NCBI GenBank assembly: GCA_051000345.1
Contig: JBPCOJ010000016.1
Coordinates: forward strand, 1-52,653
DNA from: JBHENC01 sp051000345
GTDB taxonomy: Bacteria > Acidobacteriota > Blastocatellia > Pyrinomonadales > Pyrinomonadaceae
Direction: 5' to 3'
Length of the DNA: 52,653 bases
In this document: in pieces, positions 24,513 through 32,225 of the stretch
How the letters are laid out: each line of letters opens with the position of its first letter
How positions within the stretch are numbered: position 1 is the stretch's first letter
Position numbers and translations under genes: made by a program
The notes under the pieces: generated by a model
What the model saw: only the letters and a program-made list of their open reading frames with translations
The model's database searches: none
What the model was told of the DNA's origin: nothing

Positions 24513-24568
24513 TTCTGACTTCTGACTTCTGACTTCTGACTTCTGACTTCTGACTTCTGACTTCTGTC
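24513..24568. repeat. Heptamer array (TTCTGAC)7-8
   Basis: Seven exact copies of TTCTGAC (24513-24561) plus one TTCTGTC, followed by further eroded units to about 24590. The array sits just upstream of the PilZ gene start, within its probable leader. The unit also occurs, reversed and degenerate, at 8587-8610. Confidence 0.95.
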
Positions 24569-24597
24569 TACTGATTTCCGACTTCTCTTTAACTACC

Positions 24598-25014
24598 ATG
24601 AATCTTATGAGCACGTCGACAAATAATCAGAATGAGAAGCGCTTTGCGCTGCGCATGGCGCTGCGGTTGCCGATTGTCGTTTCAGGACGCGCGGACGACG
24701 GCGCGGCGTGGAGCGAGCCGACGGAAACAGACGACATTTCGACGACCGGCGCGCTCTTTCATCTCAATCAAAAAATCAGCAAGGGCGAGCAGCTTTACGT
24801 GCGCGCGCACAAGCCCGACGGCGCGCCCATCGAAGTCACAGCCAGCGTCGTGCGCGTTGCTCCGGCCATTTACGGCACGGCGCGCATCGGCGTTTCGATC
24901 AGCGAGCCGATGGATAATTGGCTGCGGCTTTTCGTTTCGTGGGTCGCAGACGAATCGCCCGCCGCCGCCAACGATAATAGCGGCAGCGACGATGACACAT
25001 CCTTTTCAGATTAA
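24598..25014 (+). CDS. PilZ-domain protein
   Basis: A 138-residue protein consisting of one PilZ domain (about 13-115). The first c-di-GMP motif appears as the arginine cluster RFALRMALRLP (R-x-x-x-R spacing) and the second as DDISTTGALF (D-x-S-x-x-G). PilZ proteins bind c-di-GMP dimers and alter partner activity, often in motility or exopolysaccharide synthesis. An acidic Ser/Asp tail follows. Starts at 24598 and 24607 are both possible. The REC-GGDEF protein encoded at 20627-21580 could produce its ligand. Confidence 0.88.
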   Translation: MNLMSTSTNNQNEKRFALRMALRLPIVVSGRADDGAAWSEPTETDDISTTGALFHLNQKISKGEQLYVRAHKPDGAPIEVTASVVRVAPAIYGTARIGVSISEPMDNWLRLFVSWVADESPAAANDNSGSDDDTSFSD

Positions 25015-25076
25015 TCTATCCTTAATAGGTTTATTTTCTTCTTCAACTTCATCCTACTCGGGAGCGCAAACTGAAC

Positions 25077-25862
25077 ATGCCTGCATCATACGAAACGCTG
25101 CTCATCGAACGGCGCGGACGCGTTGCGATCATCACCATCAATCGCCCGGAAAAAAGAAACGCACTCAATATAAAAACCCGTCAGGAAGGAGCCGCCGCCC
25201 TCGACGAACTGCGCGACGATGCGGAAATCGGCGTCGTGGTGTTTACGGGCGCGGGCGACAAATCTTTCATCGCGGGCGCAGACATCGCGGAATTTGCGAA
25301 CCGCACCGCGCTCACGCAGCGCGACGTAATGCTTGACCGCTCGCTTTTCAACGCCATCGATTCATTCCCGAAGCCCGTCATCGCCATGGTCAATGGCTAT
25401 TGTCTCGGCGGCGGCTGCGAACTCGCCCTCGCCTGCGACTTGCGCATCGCCAGCGAGACCGCATCATTCGGTCAACCCGAAATAAACTTGGGCATCATTC
25501 CCGGCGGCGGCGGCACGCAGCGCCTGACGCGTCTCATCGGCGAAGGCAAAGCGATGGAATTGATTTTGACCGGCGACATCATCGACGCCAAGACCGCCTA
25601 CACGCTCGGCCTCGTCAACACGGTTGTCCCGGCGGCAGACCTCGAAGCCAAAACGATGGAACTCGCCAACCGCATCGCGGAGAAAAGCCCCATCGCCTTA
25701 CAGATGGCAAAGGAAGCCGTCAAACTCGCCTCGCGGTCTAACTTGGATGAAGGCTTGCGCCGCGAAGTCGATCTCTTCGCGCTCTGCTTTTCATCGGAAG
25801 ACAAGGATGAAGGCGTCGGCGCATTCCTAGAAAAACGCAAGCCGCAATTCAAAGGCAAATAG
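25077..25862 (+). CDS. Enoyl-CoA hydratase/isomerase family protein
   Basis: A 261-residue crotonase-fold enzyme. The oxyanion-hole residues lie in FIAGADIAEF (65-74) and NGYCLGGGCELALACDLRIA (106-125), with catalytic glutamates Glu115 and Glu135 (FGQPEINLGIIPGGGGTQRL). With both Glu present, syn-hydration of enoyl-CoA is the expected reaction. It is encoded in the same direction as the 3-hydroxyacyl-CoA dehydrogenase, the next enzyme in beta-oxidation. The length is normal. It is followed 12 bases later by a small membrane protein gene. Confidence 0.95.
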   Translation: MPASYETLLIERRGRVAIITINRPEKRNALNIKTRQEGAAALDELRDDAEIGVVVFTGAGDKSFIAGADIAEFANRTALTQRDVMLDRSLFNAIDSFPKPVIAMVNGYCLGGGCELALACDLRIASETASFGQPEINLGIIPGGGGTQRLTRLIGEGKAMELILTGDIIDAKTAYTLGLVNTVVPAADLEAKTMELANRIAEKSPIALQMAKEAVKLASRSNLDEGLRREVDLFALCFSSEDKDEGVGAFLEKRKPQFKGK

Positions 25863-25874
25863 CGGGAACACTCT

Positions 25875-26084
25875 TTGCGAACATTCGCGCTCATCTTAGG
25901 CCTCGCGCTGGCGGCGGCGGGCGGCACAATCCTTTACCGCGCCCTCTTCATCGAACCGGGTACGGGGATCGTCATCACCGACACGAACATACGCGAAGTC
26001 CCGGACGCCCTGCGCACGGGCGGCGGCATCCTGCTGCTCGTAGGCGGCGCGTGCCTCGCTTTTCTCAGCGCTCGCCGCAAATGA
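25875..26084 (+). CDS. Small two-helix membrane protein
   Basis: A 69-residue open frame starting at TTG 25875, 12 bases after the enoyl-CoA hydratase stop with GGGA upstream. Hydrophobic helices at about 3-25 and 47-65 flank a polar loop, and the tail ARRK would be cytoplasmic by the positive-inside rule. No family is recognised. Position and clean topology suggest a real gene expressed with the hydratase. Confidence 0.6.
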   Translation: MRTFALILGLALAAAGGTILYRALFIEPGTGIVITDTNIREVPDALRTGGGILLLVGGACLAFLSARRK

Positions 26085-26120
26085 AAATAAGTGTAGAAGC
26101 GTGAAGGACGGGGAAGTTAA

Positions 26121-26900
26121 TTATTTGAGGTTGAATTTCTGGAAGTATTCGTCAATCTCCGAGCGCAGTTCAATTCCGACGCGCTCGAAAATGTCGAGCA
26201 AATCATTATAAGCGCCCGCGCCGCCGAGAAAATCCCAAAACTCTTCGGCAACTTTTAATTCGTTCGGCAAATCGAGCATTCCGCGCATCGTCCAACGGTT
26301 GTAAGGTGCGGGCGCGTAAGGATTGTAAGGAATCGCTATCAGCGAATTAACTTGTGCGTCGGGCGCGTCGGCTAACACGGCGGCGACCCATTCCAAAAGC
26401 GTTCGCTTGAATTCCTTAAATCCGCCCGCATTCGGTTTCGCCGTTTTGATGTCGAACAGAAACAATTCACCGTTGTTGCCTTCGACAAAAACATCAATCT
26501 TCGTCGGCTTGACCTTTATCATTTCTCCCGCGCGGCAAACAACTCTGATGCGTTCGATTTCGTTTGCTTTGTCGGGCGTTCCGTGCGCGGCAGTCAAATC
26601 GGTCATTATTTTCTGAATAACCTGAAACGCGCCTTCGCTGATATATTCGCCCGCTTTTGTTTGCGCCTTCGCGTCCGCAAAATTCGACTTTGCCAGCGCG
26701 ACGGCTACCGGCTCAAAAACGCTCGTCCCGAAGTTCGTACTGAGCGAATGAATAAACGAATACAAAGCCAGACGGTCTTTGCCGAGCAACCGCGTGTGAA
26801 AAGGCATCGCGGCAGGTTCGGGCTTGTATTTGAGAAACTTATTTCTCAAAGCCGTTCGCAAGACGTTCTCAATATGTTTTGTCTGCTCATCTGTGAACAT
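26121..26900 (-). CDS. TdeIII-like type II restriction endonuclease
   Basis: A 259-residue protein resembling the TdeIII family of restriction enzymes (Pfam RE_TdeIII). The PD-(D/E)XK nuclease core is visible as KIDVFVEG with Asp136, then LFLFDIKTAKPN with Asp150 and Lys152; GGFKEFKRTLLEWVA follows as the post-core helix. The TdeIII prototype is known for GGNCC specificity, but the target here cannot be read from sequence. Its ATG overlaps the AIPR gene stop by one base (TAATG), so it is translationally coupled. The protein looks full length. It is the last gene of the operon. Confidence 0.85.
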   Translation of the reverse strand: MFTDEQTKHIENVLRTALRNKFLKYKPEPAAMPFHTRLLGKDRLALYSFIHSLSTNFGTSVFEPVAVALAKSNFADAKAQTKAGEYISEGAFQVIQKIMTDLTAAHGTPDKANEIERIRVVCRAGEMIKVKPTKIDVFVEGNNGELFLFDIKTAKPNAGGFKEFKRTLLEWVAAVLADAPDAQVNSLIAIPYNPYAPAPYNRWTMRGMLDLPNELKVAEEFWDFLGGAGAYNDLLDIFERVGIELRSEIDEYFQKFNLK

Positions 26901-28612
26901 TACTTGTAAGTTTTATTGTAAGTTTCAATCAAAGTATTTGTAACAGCTTTCTTATAAATTTCCTTTTGATCTGTGATGTCTATTCCTGAGTCATCAATAA
27001 TCTTAAATATATTCTTGAAGCTGTTTATACACTTTTTCTTATTCTTCAGTACCGAGAGTAAATTATTAAAATATGACCTGTTTTTCTTTGAAGATTTAAG
27101 TAACTCTTTCTTAAACTCCTCTGATTCATTCAACATCCTGAATAACATGAAAACATGGTATCGAGCTTTATTATATTTCCGGTCAATTTCCTTTGAACTT
27201 AAATACTCTTTGAACAGAAACTGAATTAACCCTGCGATGTAATAACTCTCAAACAAATGCTCTTTAATGAATATTTCGTCTTTTTTCTCACGATACACCT
27301 TTCCAAAATAGCCAGAGACGACATGCGGTTCATCAAGAAACATGGCTACAAAGGATTTGATTTGTTCTCGAATTTCCACGACGGATTTCTTTCTCACATC
27401 CGGTCTGTTTGCGTACTGAAATGGTCTGCGCTCATAGAAAATTCCATCATCCATGCTCGCATAAAATTCTTCGAGTTCTTTCTGGAATTTTGTTAAAGCA
27501 AGTAACTGTTCCTCGTTGATTTTCGACTGATTGTTTGTAGATAAAATAATACTATCTCTTAAAACTTCATCCTCTGTAATTATTACTTTTATAGGAACGA
27601 TCACGTTTCCAATATCATCAAGGTCTTTGCATTGATAAAGAACATTTGAGGTTTGGCATCCGTTAACGATTTGATAGTTTACTAATTTGAATTTATTCCC
27701 ACGTCCTGTGTTGTCGCTCGCTATAACCGTCACTCCGTTATTGAGCAAAGAAAACTCCGAAAACTTTTTTCCGTTTAAGGTTTCTAAGATTTTTTCGTTT
27801 ACGTCATTTTTTAGTCCCAGAAAATCTCTAACATTGTCATAAAAAAGATTTCTCAAAGCTTCAGTTTCAGGGTCGATCATCAGTTTTCTGAATTCTGTGA
27901 ACGGTACGAAACCGATGTAGGATTCCTTAACTCCGAGAATGTCCTCAATAGTAACCTTATTGAAAAAATTGAATTCTGCTTCAATAGGGCTAGATGCTCT
28001 TTTGTAAAGGTGGATGATTTTATCTCTATCAGTTGGAGTTACTTCAACTTTATTAAAGTCCCCTGTTCTTTCAATCGCCTGTTTTTTGTTGCTTATAGTT
28101 ACATTGATGAGTTTTTCATTCTTCCATTCGCCAAGGCTGCAATAAAAAGCAAGAAGCTTAAAGTCTTTTATTAACCCAACATCCTCGAATATCGTTGAGT
28201 ATATTTCATGGTAGTTTTGTGCCTCTGCAGTTAATGCGTACTGGGGCGTCTCACTGATAAAATCAATTACTGTATCAAGGAAATTAGCTATTTCACTATT
28301 TTGAAATTTCGCAGATGTTTTAGTTTGAAAGACATAAAGTGATATATCTAATTTGCCTTTTTTAGAGATGACCTCTCTGAGAGATTCTATATCTTTGATT
28401 AGTTCTCCATTCACAATAAAAGCTATTCCATCAATCCCTTTATTCGTTCCCACCGAAATTGATTCTAGATCATCGTCGCCCAACGGACGATTTATTTCCT
28501 TGTTAAGGATTGAATAAACACAGAATCGCTCAAACTGCTCGGACTCTTCCAAATTTTGAAAACCAAAGTTTTCAATAAACGATTTAAGATTCCTAGCAAC
28601 TGCGACATCCAT
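26900..28612 (-). CDS. AIPR-family (abortive infection) protein with a PD-(D/E)XK-like N-terminus
   Basis: A 570-residue protein. The AIPR core is recognisable by LLNNGVTVIASD (about 289-300) and YQIVNGCQTSNVLYQ (about 313-327), the most conserved blocks of the family named from phage-resistance proteins. The N-terminal 120 residues show NKGIDGIAFIVNG (Asp61) and LYVFQTKTS (Gln96-x-Lys98), the D...QxK pattern of Mrr-like nucleases (inference). The gene is markedly AT-rich, with Lys/Asn/Ile-rich product, unlike the flanking genes, which signals transfer. It starts three bases after the methyltransferase stop and overlaps the endonuclease start, so all three are one operon. Confidence 0.88.
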   Translation of the reverse strand: MDVAVARNLKSFIENFGFQNLEESEQFERFCVYSILNKEINRPLGDDDLESISVGTNKGIDGIAFIVNGELIKDIESLREVISKKGKLDISLYVFQTKTSAKFQNSEIANFLDTVIDFISETPQYALTAEAQNYHEIYSTIFEDVGLIKDFKLLAFYCSLGEWKNEKLINVTISNKKQAIERTGDFNKVEVTPTDRDKIIHLYKRASSPIEAEFNFFNKVTIEDILGVKESYIGFVPFTEFRKLMIDPETEALRNLFYDNVRDFLGLKNDVNEKILETLNGKKFSEFSLLNNGVTVIASDNTGRGNKFKLVNYQIVNGCQTSNVLYQCKDLDDIGNVIVPIKVIITEDEVLRDSIILSTNNQSKINEEQLLALTKFQKELEEFYASMDDGIFYERRPFQYANRPDVRKKSVVEIREQIKSFVAMFLDEPHVVSGYFGKVYREKKDEIFIKEHLFESYYIAGLIQFLFKEYLSSKEIDRKYNKARYHVFMLFRMLNESEEFKKELLKSSKKNRSYFNNLLSVLKNKKKCINSFKNIFKIIDDSGIDITDQKEIYKKAVTNTLIETYNKTYK

Positions 28613-28615
28613 GAT

Positions 28616-30226
28616 TTATTTGCCTTTCAAGTGAAAAATGATTTCTGAATACGCACCCTTATCTTTTTCCGTGCGGTTCAAGACAGGTCGCTTGTATTGA
28701 TTGACGATTTGCATTTTAGCGTTGTCGGCAATCTGCGGGTAAAGATTGTATTTGTCGTTTGCCACAAGAAATACATCGAAATCTTCGGCTAAGAATCTTC
28801 GGCAGTTATTCAAGACGTTTGAAATACCAATCGCATAATCTTGCTGCGCTTGCCGGGATTGTTTCTTTCGCATCGAACCGATTTCTTGTTCGTCTTTGCG
28901 TTCAAATCCGAAAAGGTCGTAAGCGTAAGCGTGTTGCTCATGGTAATCAATCAAACCAACATACGGCGGGCTTGAGAAAATCCCTTTTATCTTTTGCTTC
29001 TTAGCTAACGCGGCAAACTTTGCACTCTTTCTTTCCAAAACACAAAAGACATCGAGGCTTTCGGAATTTCCGTTTAAGCAAATTTGATAAGTGCCGGTTT
29101 TTAATTTCTCGAAATATTTCAAACGCCCGATTGTATCTTTGCAGTATCTTTCCCACCATGAAACAATCGAGAACAGCGGCTTGCAGATTTTGCCATGTTT
29201 CGCGCAATAGTAAGTTGTCGCAACGGGTTCAAGTAAGGTCGCTAGATCGGCGTGCGTCGTCGCGCGGCAACTACGAATCGTGCGGCTCAAAATTATAGTT
29301 AAAATCTTTTTGGTGTTTGGATTTTTGACTTTTTTGATTTGGTCAAAGACGAAATCTATTTCATCTCTCACCGATTGCAGAAACCATTTTTCGATGAACC
29401 TCTGTTGGCTCTTTTGCTTTATTTCAATCGCAAACTCTTTAACCAAACGATTGAACTCTTTCAGCACAATGGCTTCATGCTGTGCGGCGTATTGCGCTTC
29501 GTCAATATCTTTTCGCCGTGCCTTGATTTTGAATTCCGGTGAAGGGAAAAACTGATTGTTGTAACTGTTCAAAAACTCAGCCAGTTTGTTCTCAAACTCA
29601 ATGTGTCTTTCCGCCTCAACGAACTTTCGCAGGGCAATGACAATTTCGTCCATACGAAGTTGTAAATCGGCAAAATCAACGCTTCGTACTTTGACGTTGG
29701 AAATCAAAGCGTTGAAAGCAGAAATATCTATGCCGATAGCGTGAATGCCTAACTCACTCGCCTGAATGAGCGTCGTTCCGCTTCCGCAAAACGGATCGAG
29801 CACGATGTCGCCCGCTTGAAAGAAACTCTCTTTCTTGAACTTGTCCGTGTGAGTGTCGAGAAAGTATTCGACGAGTTGCGGGATGAATTTACCTTTGTAC
29901 GGATGCAGGCGGTGAACGTGCTTGGTCGTTTGAGATTCCTTGTATTGTTCAAACGATAGCGCCCAATTCAAATCGTCGCCGAGTTGCTTTTTCCAAGACT
30001 GTTCGCGCCGGAAGCCTTCGTAATAATTGATGAGGTCTTGCTTGCGGACAAGCACGTTTCCGTTGTCGCCGAGCTTGGTTATTCTGCCGTAGTTTATGAG
30101 GTACGCGATGTTTGAGGGCGTTACGGATTTGCCCGTAAATTCGGTTGCCCAAACGCTTGCCGCTTTGATGGTGAGAAGATTTCCCGTTTCAATCATTTCA
30201 GTAATAATTTCGCGGCTCGCTGGCAT
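28616..30226 (-). CDS. SAM-dependent DNA methyltransferase of a restriction-modification system
   Basis: A 536-residue protein. SAM-binding motif I is DPFCGSGTTL (145-154) and the catalytic motif IV is SSPPY (about 419-423), which indicates amino-methylation (N4-cytosine or N6-adenine). Motif I precedes motif IV with about 270 residues between, holding probable target-recognition sequence (EFNRLVKEFAIEIKQKSQQR region). The first about 75 residues form a separate small domain with a DNA-binding look (KAASVWATEFTGKSVTPSN, then YLINYGRITKL). It should protect host DNA from the downstream TdeIII-like enzyme. ATG 30226 overlaps the stop of a 65-codon frame (TGATG). Base composition is intermediate between the AIPR gene and the chromosome. 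Confidence 0.9.
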   Translation of the reverse strand: MPASREIITEMIETGNLLTIKAASVWATEFTGKSVTPSNIAYLINYGRITKLGDNGNVLVRKQDLINYYEGFRREQSWKKQLGDDLNWALSFEQYKESQTTKHVHRLHPYKGKFIPQLVEYFLDTHTDKFKKESFFQAGDIVLDPFCGSGTTLIQASELGIHAIGIDISAFNALISNVKVRSVDFADLQLRMDEIVIALRKFVEAERHIEFENKLAEFLNSYNNQFFPSPEFKIKARRKDIDEAQYAAQHEAIVLKEFNRLVKEFAIEIKQKSQQRFIEKWFLQSVRDEIDFVFDQIKKVKNPNTKKILTIILSRTIRSCRATTHADLATLLEPVATTYYCAKHGKICKPLFSIVSWWERYCKDTIGRLKYFEKLKTGTYQICLNGNSESLDVFCVLERKSAKFAALAKKQKIKGIFSSPPYVGLIDYHEQHAYAYDLFGFERKDEQEIGSMRKKQSRQAQQDYAIGISNVLNNCRRFLAEDFDVFLVANDKYNLYPQIADNAKMQIVNQYKRPVLNRTEKDKGAYSEIIFHLKGK

Positions 30227-30423
30227 CAATGGAATTCATTGAGCAGGCTTTTAGCTCCGAGTTTAGGAGTGTCTTTATAGCATATTTCCCGAAAGCGGCG
30301 ACAGGCTTTCATCGCTTCCGATAAATGGGACTTTGCGAACTCATCGCATCTTTGATAATCTCCTTTCGCACAAAGAGAGGCTGTCTTAAGCGCAGCATGA
30401 ATGAATCGGGATGGCCGGTTCAT
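30226..30423 (-). CDS. Possible small leader gene of the restriction operon
   Basis: A 65-codon open frame whose TGA overlaps the methyltransferase ATG (TGATG). The predicted product is helical, with four cysteines (SLCAKGDYQRC and ACRRFREIC). It matches no controller (C) protein I know: there is no helix-turn-helix. No ribosome site precedes its ATG, which lies 12 bases from the tRNA gene on the other strand. It may be real because of the coupling, or chance. Confidence 0.3.
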   Translation of the reverse strand: MNRPSRFIHAALKTASLCAKGDYQRCDEFAKSHLSEAMKACRRFREICYKDTPKLGAKSLLNEFH

Positions 30424-30434
30424 TCAAGACATAC

Positions 30435-30507
30435 GGGGCCGTAGCTCAGCTGGGAGAGCGCTTGACTGGCAGTCAAGAGGTCAGGGGTTCGATCCCCCTC
30501 GGCTCCA
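30435..30507 (+). tRNA. tRNA-Ala (anticodon GGC)
   Basis: A full cloverleaf of 73 bases. Acceptor GGGGCCG pairs with CGGCTCC (one G-T), D-arm GCTC..GAGC, anticodon stem CTTGA/TCAAG with loop CTGGCAG and anticodon GGC at 30468-30470, T-arm GGGGTTCGATCCCC, discriminator A. CCA is not encoded. It flanks the restriction island; I found no duplicate of its 3' end at the far side of that island. Confidence 0.97.
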
Positions 30508-30515
30508 TTAATTCT

Positions 30516-30552
30516 AAAGGGAAATTCGTCGCTCGAACGGATTTCCCTTTTT
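30516..30552 (+). terminator. Intrinsic terminator after tRNA-Ala
   Basis: AAAGGGAAATTCGT (30516-30529) pairs with ACGGATTTCCCTTT (30537-30550), a 14-pair stem with one wobble and a seven-base loop, ending in five T. It ends the tRNA transcript eight bases after the mature 3' end. Confidence 0.85.
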
Positions 30553-30695
30553 CCGTTTTCATACTTTCATCGGCATCTCGCGGCGGTTCGCTGCGCTTGG
30601 GAGCCGCGCCGTGTTAGTTTTCTGATATTCTTCTGGCATACTGCCTTTGAGTTGGCGGCGGATTAAATAAATCAACAAGGTCGGGAATACCTCGT

Positions 30696-32225
30696 ATGAA
30701 CAAAAAGAACCACGCGGGAGATGCAACGGGCGGCGATTCCGCTTCGTCCAGATTGGCGACGGGCATCGAAGGCCTCGACGATATTCTGCAAGGCGGCTTT
30801 CCAGCGAATCGCGTTTACCTTGTCGAAGGAGAGCCGGGCGCGGGGAAAACGACGCTCGCGCTGCAATTTTTGATGGAAGGCGTGCGGCTCGGTGAAGCCG
30901 GTCTGTACGTTTCGCTCTCGGAAACGAAAGAAGAGTTGGAAGCGTCCGCGCGCTCACACGGCTGGTCGCTCGACGGCATCGACATACACGAACTCGTTCC
31001 AGCCGAAGAGACGCTCAAGCCGGAAGCGCAGTACACCATTTTTCATCCGTCGGAGATAGAATTGAGCGAGACGACGAGCGCCGTTTTGGAAGAAGTCGAG
31101 CGCATCAACCCGAAACGCGTCGTCTTCGATTCGCTCTCCGAGATAAGGCTGCTGGCGCACGATGCCTTGCGTTATCGCAGGCAGGTGCTTGCGCTCAAAC
31201 AGTATTTCATCGGGCGACAATGCACGGTGTTACTTTTGGATGACAAGACTTCCAACGCCAACGATTTGCAGTTGCAATCAATTGTTCACGGAGTGCTTTC
31301 GCTGGAACATCTGGCGCTCGAATACGGCGCGGAGCGCAGGCGTTTGCGCGTAATAAAGCTGCGCGGCTCGCGCTATCGCGGCGGCTATCACGACTTCAAC
31401 ATAGAGACCGGCGGGGTAGTTGTCTTTCCGAGACTCGTCGCAGCAGAGCACCGGAAGGAGTTTGCGAAAGGCAATGCGACGAGCGACGTGCCGGAACTCG
31501 ATTCCTTGCTCGGCGGCGGGCTTGCGCGCGGTTCGAGCACGCTGATTATCGGGCCAGCGGGCAGCGGCAAATCAACACTCGGCGCGCAGTTTGCCGCTGC
31601 CTCCGCCTCGCGCGGCGAAAAGTCCGCCGTTTTCATCTTCGACGAAATCGTTGAAACCTACGTCGGCAGAGCCGCCGGAATCGGCACGAACATACAGAGC
31701 CACATAGACGATAATCTCATCACGTTGAAGCAGGTCGATCCGGCTGAACTTGCGCCGGGCGAGTTTGCCGATAGAGTTCTGCGCGCCGTTGACCGCGATG
31801 GCGCGCGCCTTGTCATCATCGACAGCTTGAACGGTTATTTGCACGCGATGCCGGAAGAGCGTTTTCTGACGATTCAAATGCACGAACTGCTGACCTCGCT
31901 TAACCAGCGCGGCGTCGTGACGCTGCTCGTCCTCGCGCAGCACGGCTTTCTGGGCGATATGGGAACGCCTGTGGACGTTAGTTATCTGGCTGACACGGTT
32001 CTCTTGCTGCGTTATTTCGAGGCCGAAGGCGCGGTGAATCGCGCTGTTTCAGTCATTAAAAAACGCAGCGGCGCGCACGAAAACACGATCCGCGAAATGA
32101 AAATCACGTCGCAAGGCATTCGCGTCGGCGAGCCTTTGACGAAGTTTCATGGCGTGCTGACGGGAGTTCCCACCTACGGCGAAATGAAGAATACCTTGAT
32201 CGAAGAGCCTGATAAACATGTATGA
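30696..32225 (+). CDS. KaiC-like double-domain ATPase
   Basis: A 509-residue RecA-type ATPase with two KaiC domains (about 18-250 and 260-490). Walker A motifs are GEPGAGKTT (45-53) and GPAGSGKST (286-294); DE at 316-317 supplies the second catalytic pair. In S. elongatus KaiC the autophosphorylated pair is Ser-Thr in HISTITDT; by hand alignment the equivalent here is DVSYLADT (427-434), so Ser is kept and the neighbouring Thr is Tyr. No kaiA or kaiB is in the window, so a clock is not implied. KaiC-like/kinase pairs act in stress and redox signalling in other bacteria. Its end overlaps the next gene by eight bases. Confidence 0.93.
   Translation: MNKKNHAGDATGGDSASSRLATGIEGLDDILQGGFPANRVYLVEGEPGAGKTTLALQFLMEGVRLGEAGLYVSLSETKEELEASARSHGWSLDGIDIHELVPAEETLKPEAQYTIFHPSEIELSETTSAVLEEVERINPKRVVFDSLSEIRLLAHDALRYRRQVLALKQYFIGRQCTVLLLDDKTSNANDLQLQSIVHGVLSLEHLALEYGAERRRLRVIKLRGSRYRGGYHDFNIETGGVVVFPRLVAAEHRKEFAKGNATSDVPELDSLLGGGLARGSSTLIIGPAGSGKSTLGAQFAAASASRGEKSAVFIFDEIVETYVGRAAGIGTNIQSHIDDNLITLKQVDPAELAPGEFADRVLRAVDRDGARLVIIDSLNGYLHAMPEERFLTIQMHELLTSLNQRGVVTLLVLAQHGFLGDMGTPVDVSYLADTVLLLRYFEAEGAVNRAVSVIKKRSGAHENTIREMKITSQGIRVGEPLTKFHGVLTGVPTYGEMKNTLIEEPDKHV

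Noticed and set aside
24513..24568. CRISPR array
   Set aside because: The unit is seven bases with no spacers and no cas genes nearby; it is a simple tandem repeat.
26085..30510. tRNA-bounded integrative element with att duplication
   Set aside because: No integrase or transposase, and no copy of the tRNA 3' end at the other boundary of the restriction island.
30696..32225. Circadian clock locus
   Set aside because: No kaiA or kaiB, and the clock Thr next to the conserved Ser is replaced by Tyr; only a KaiC-like role is supported.
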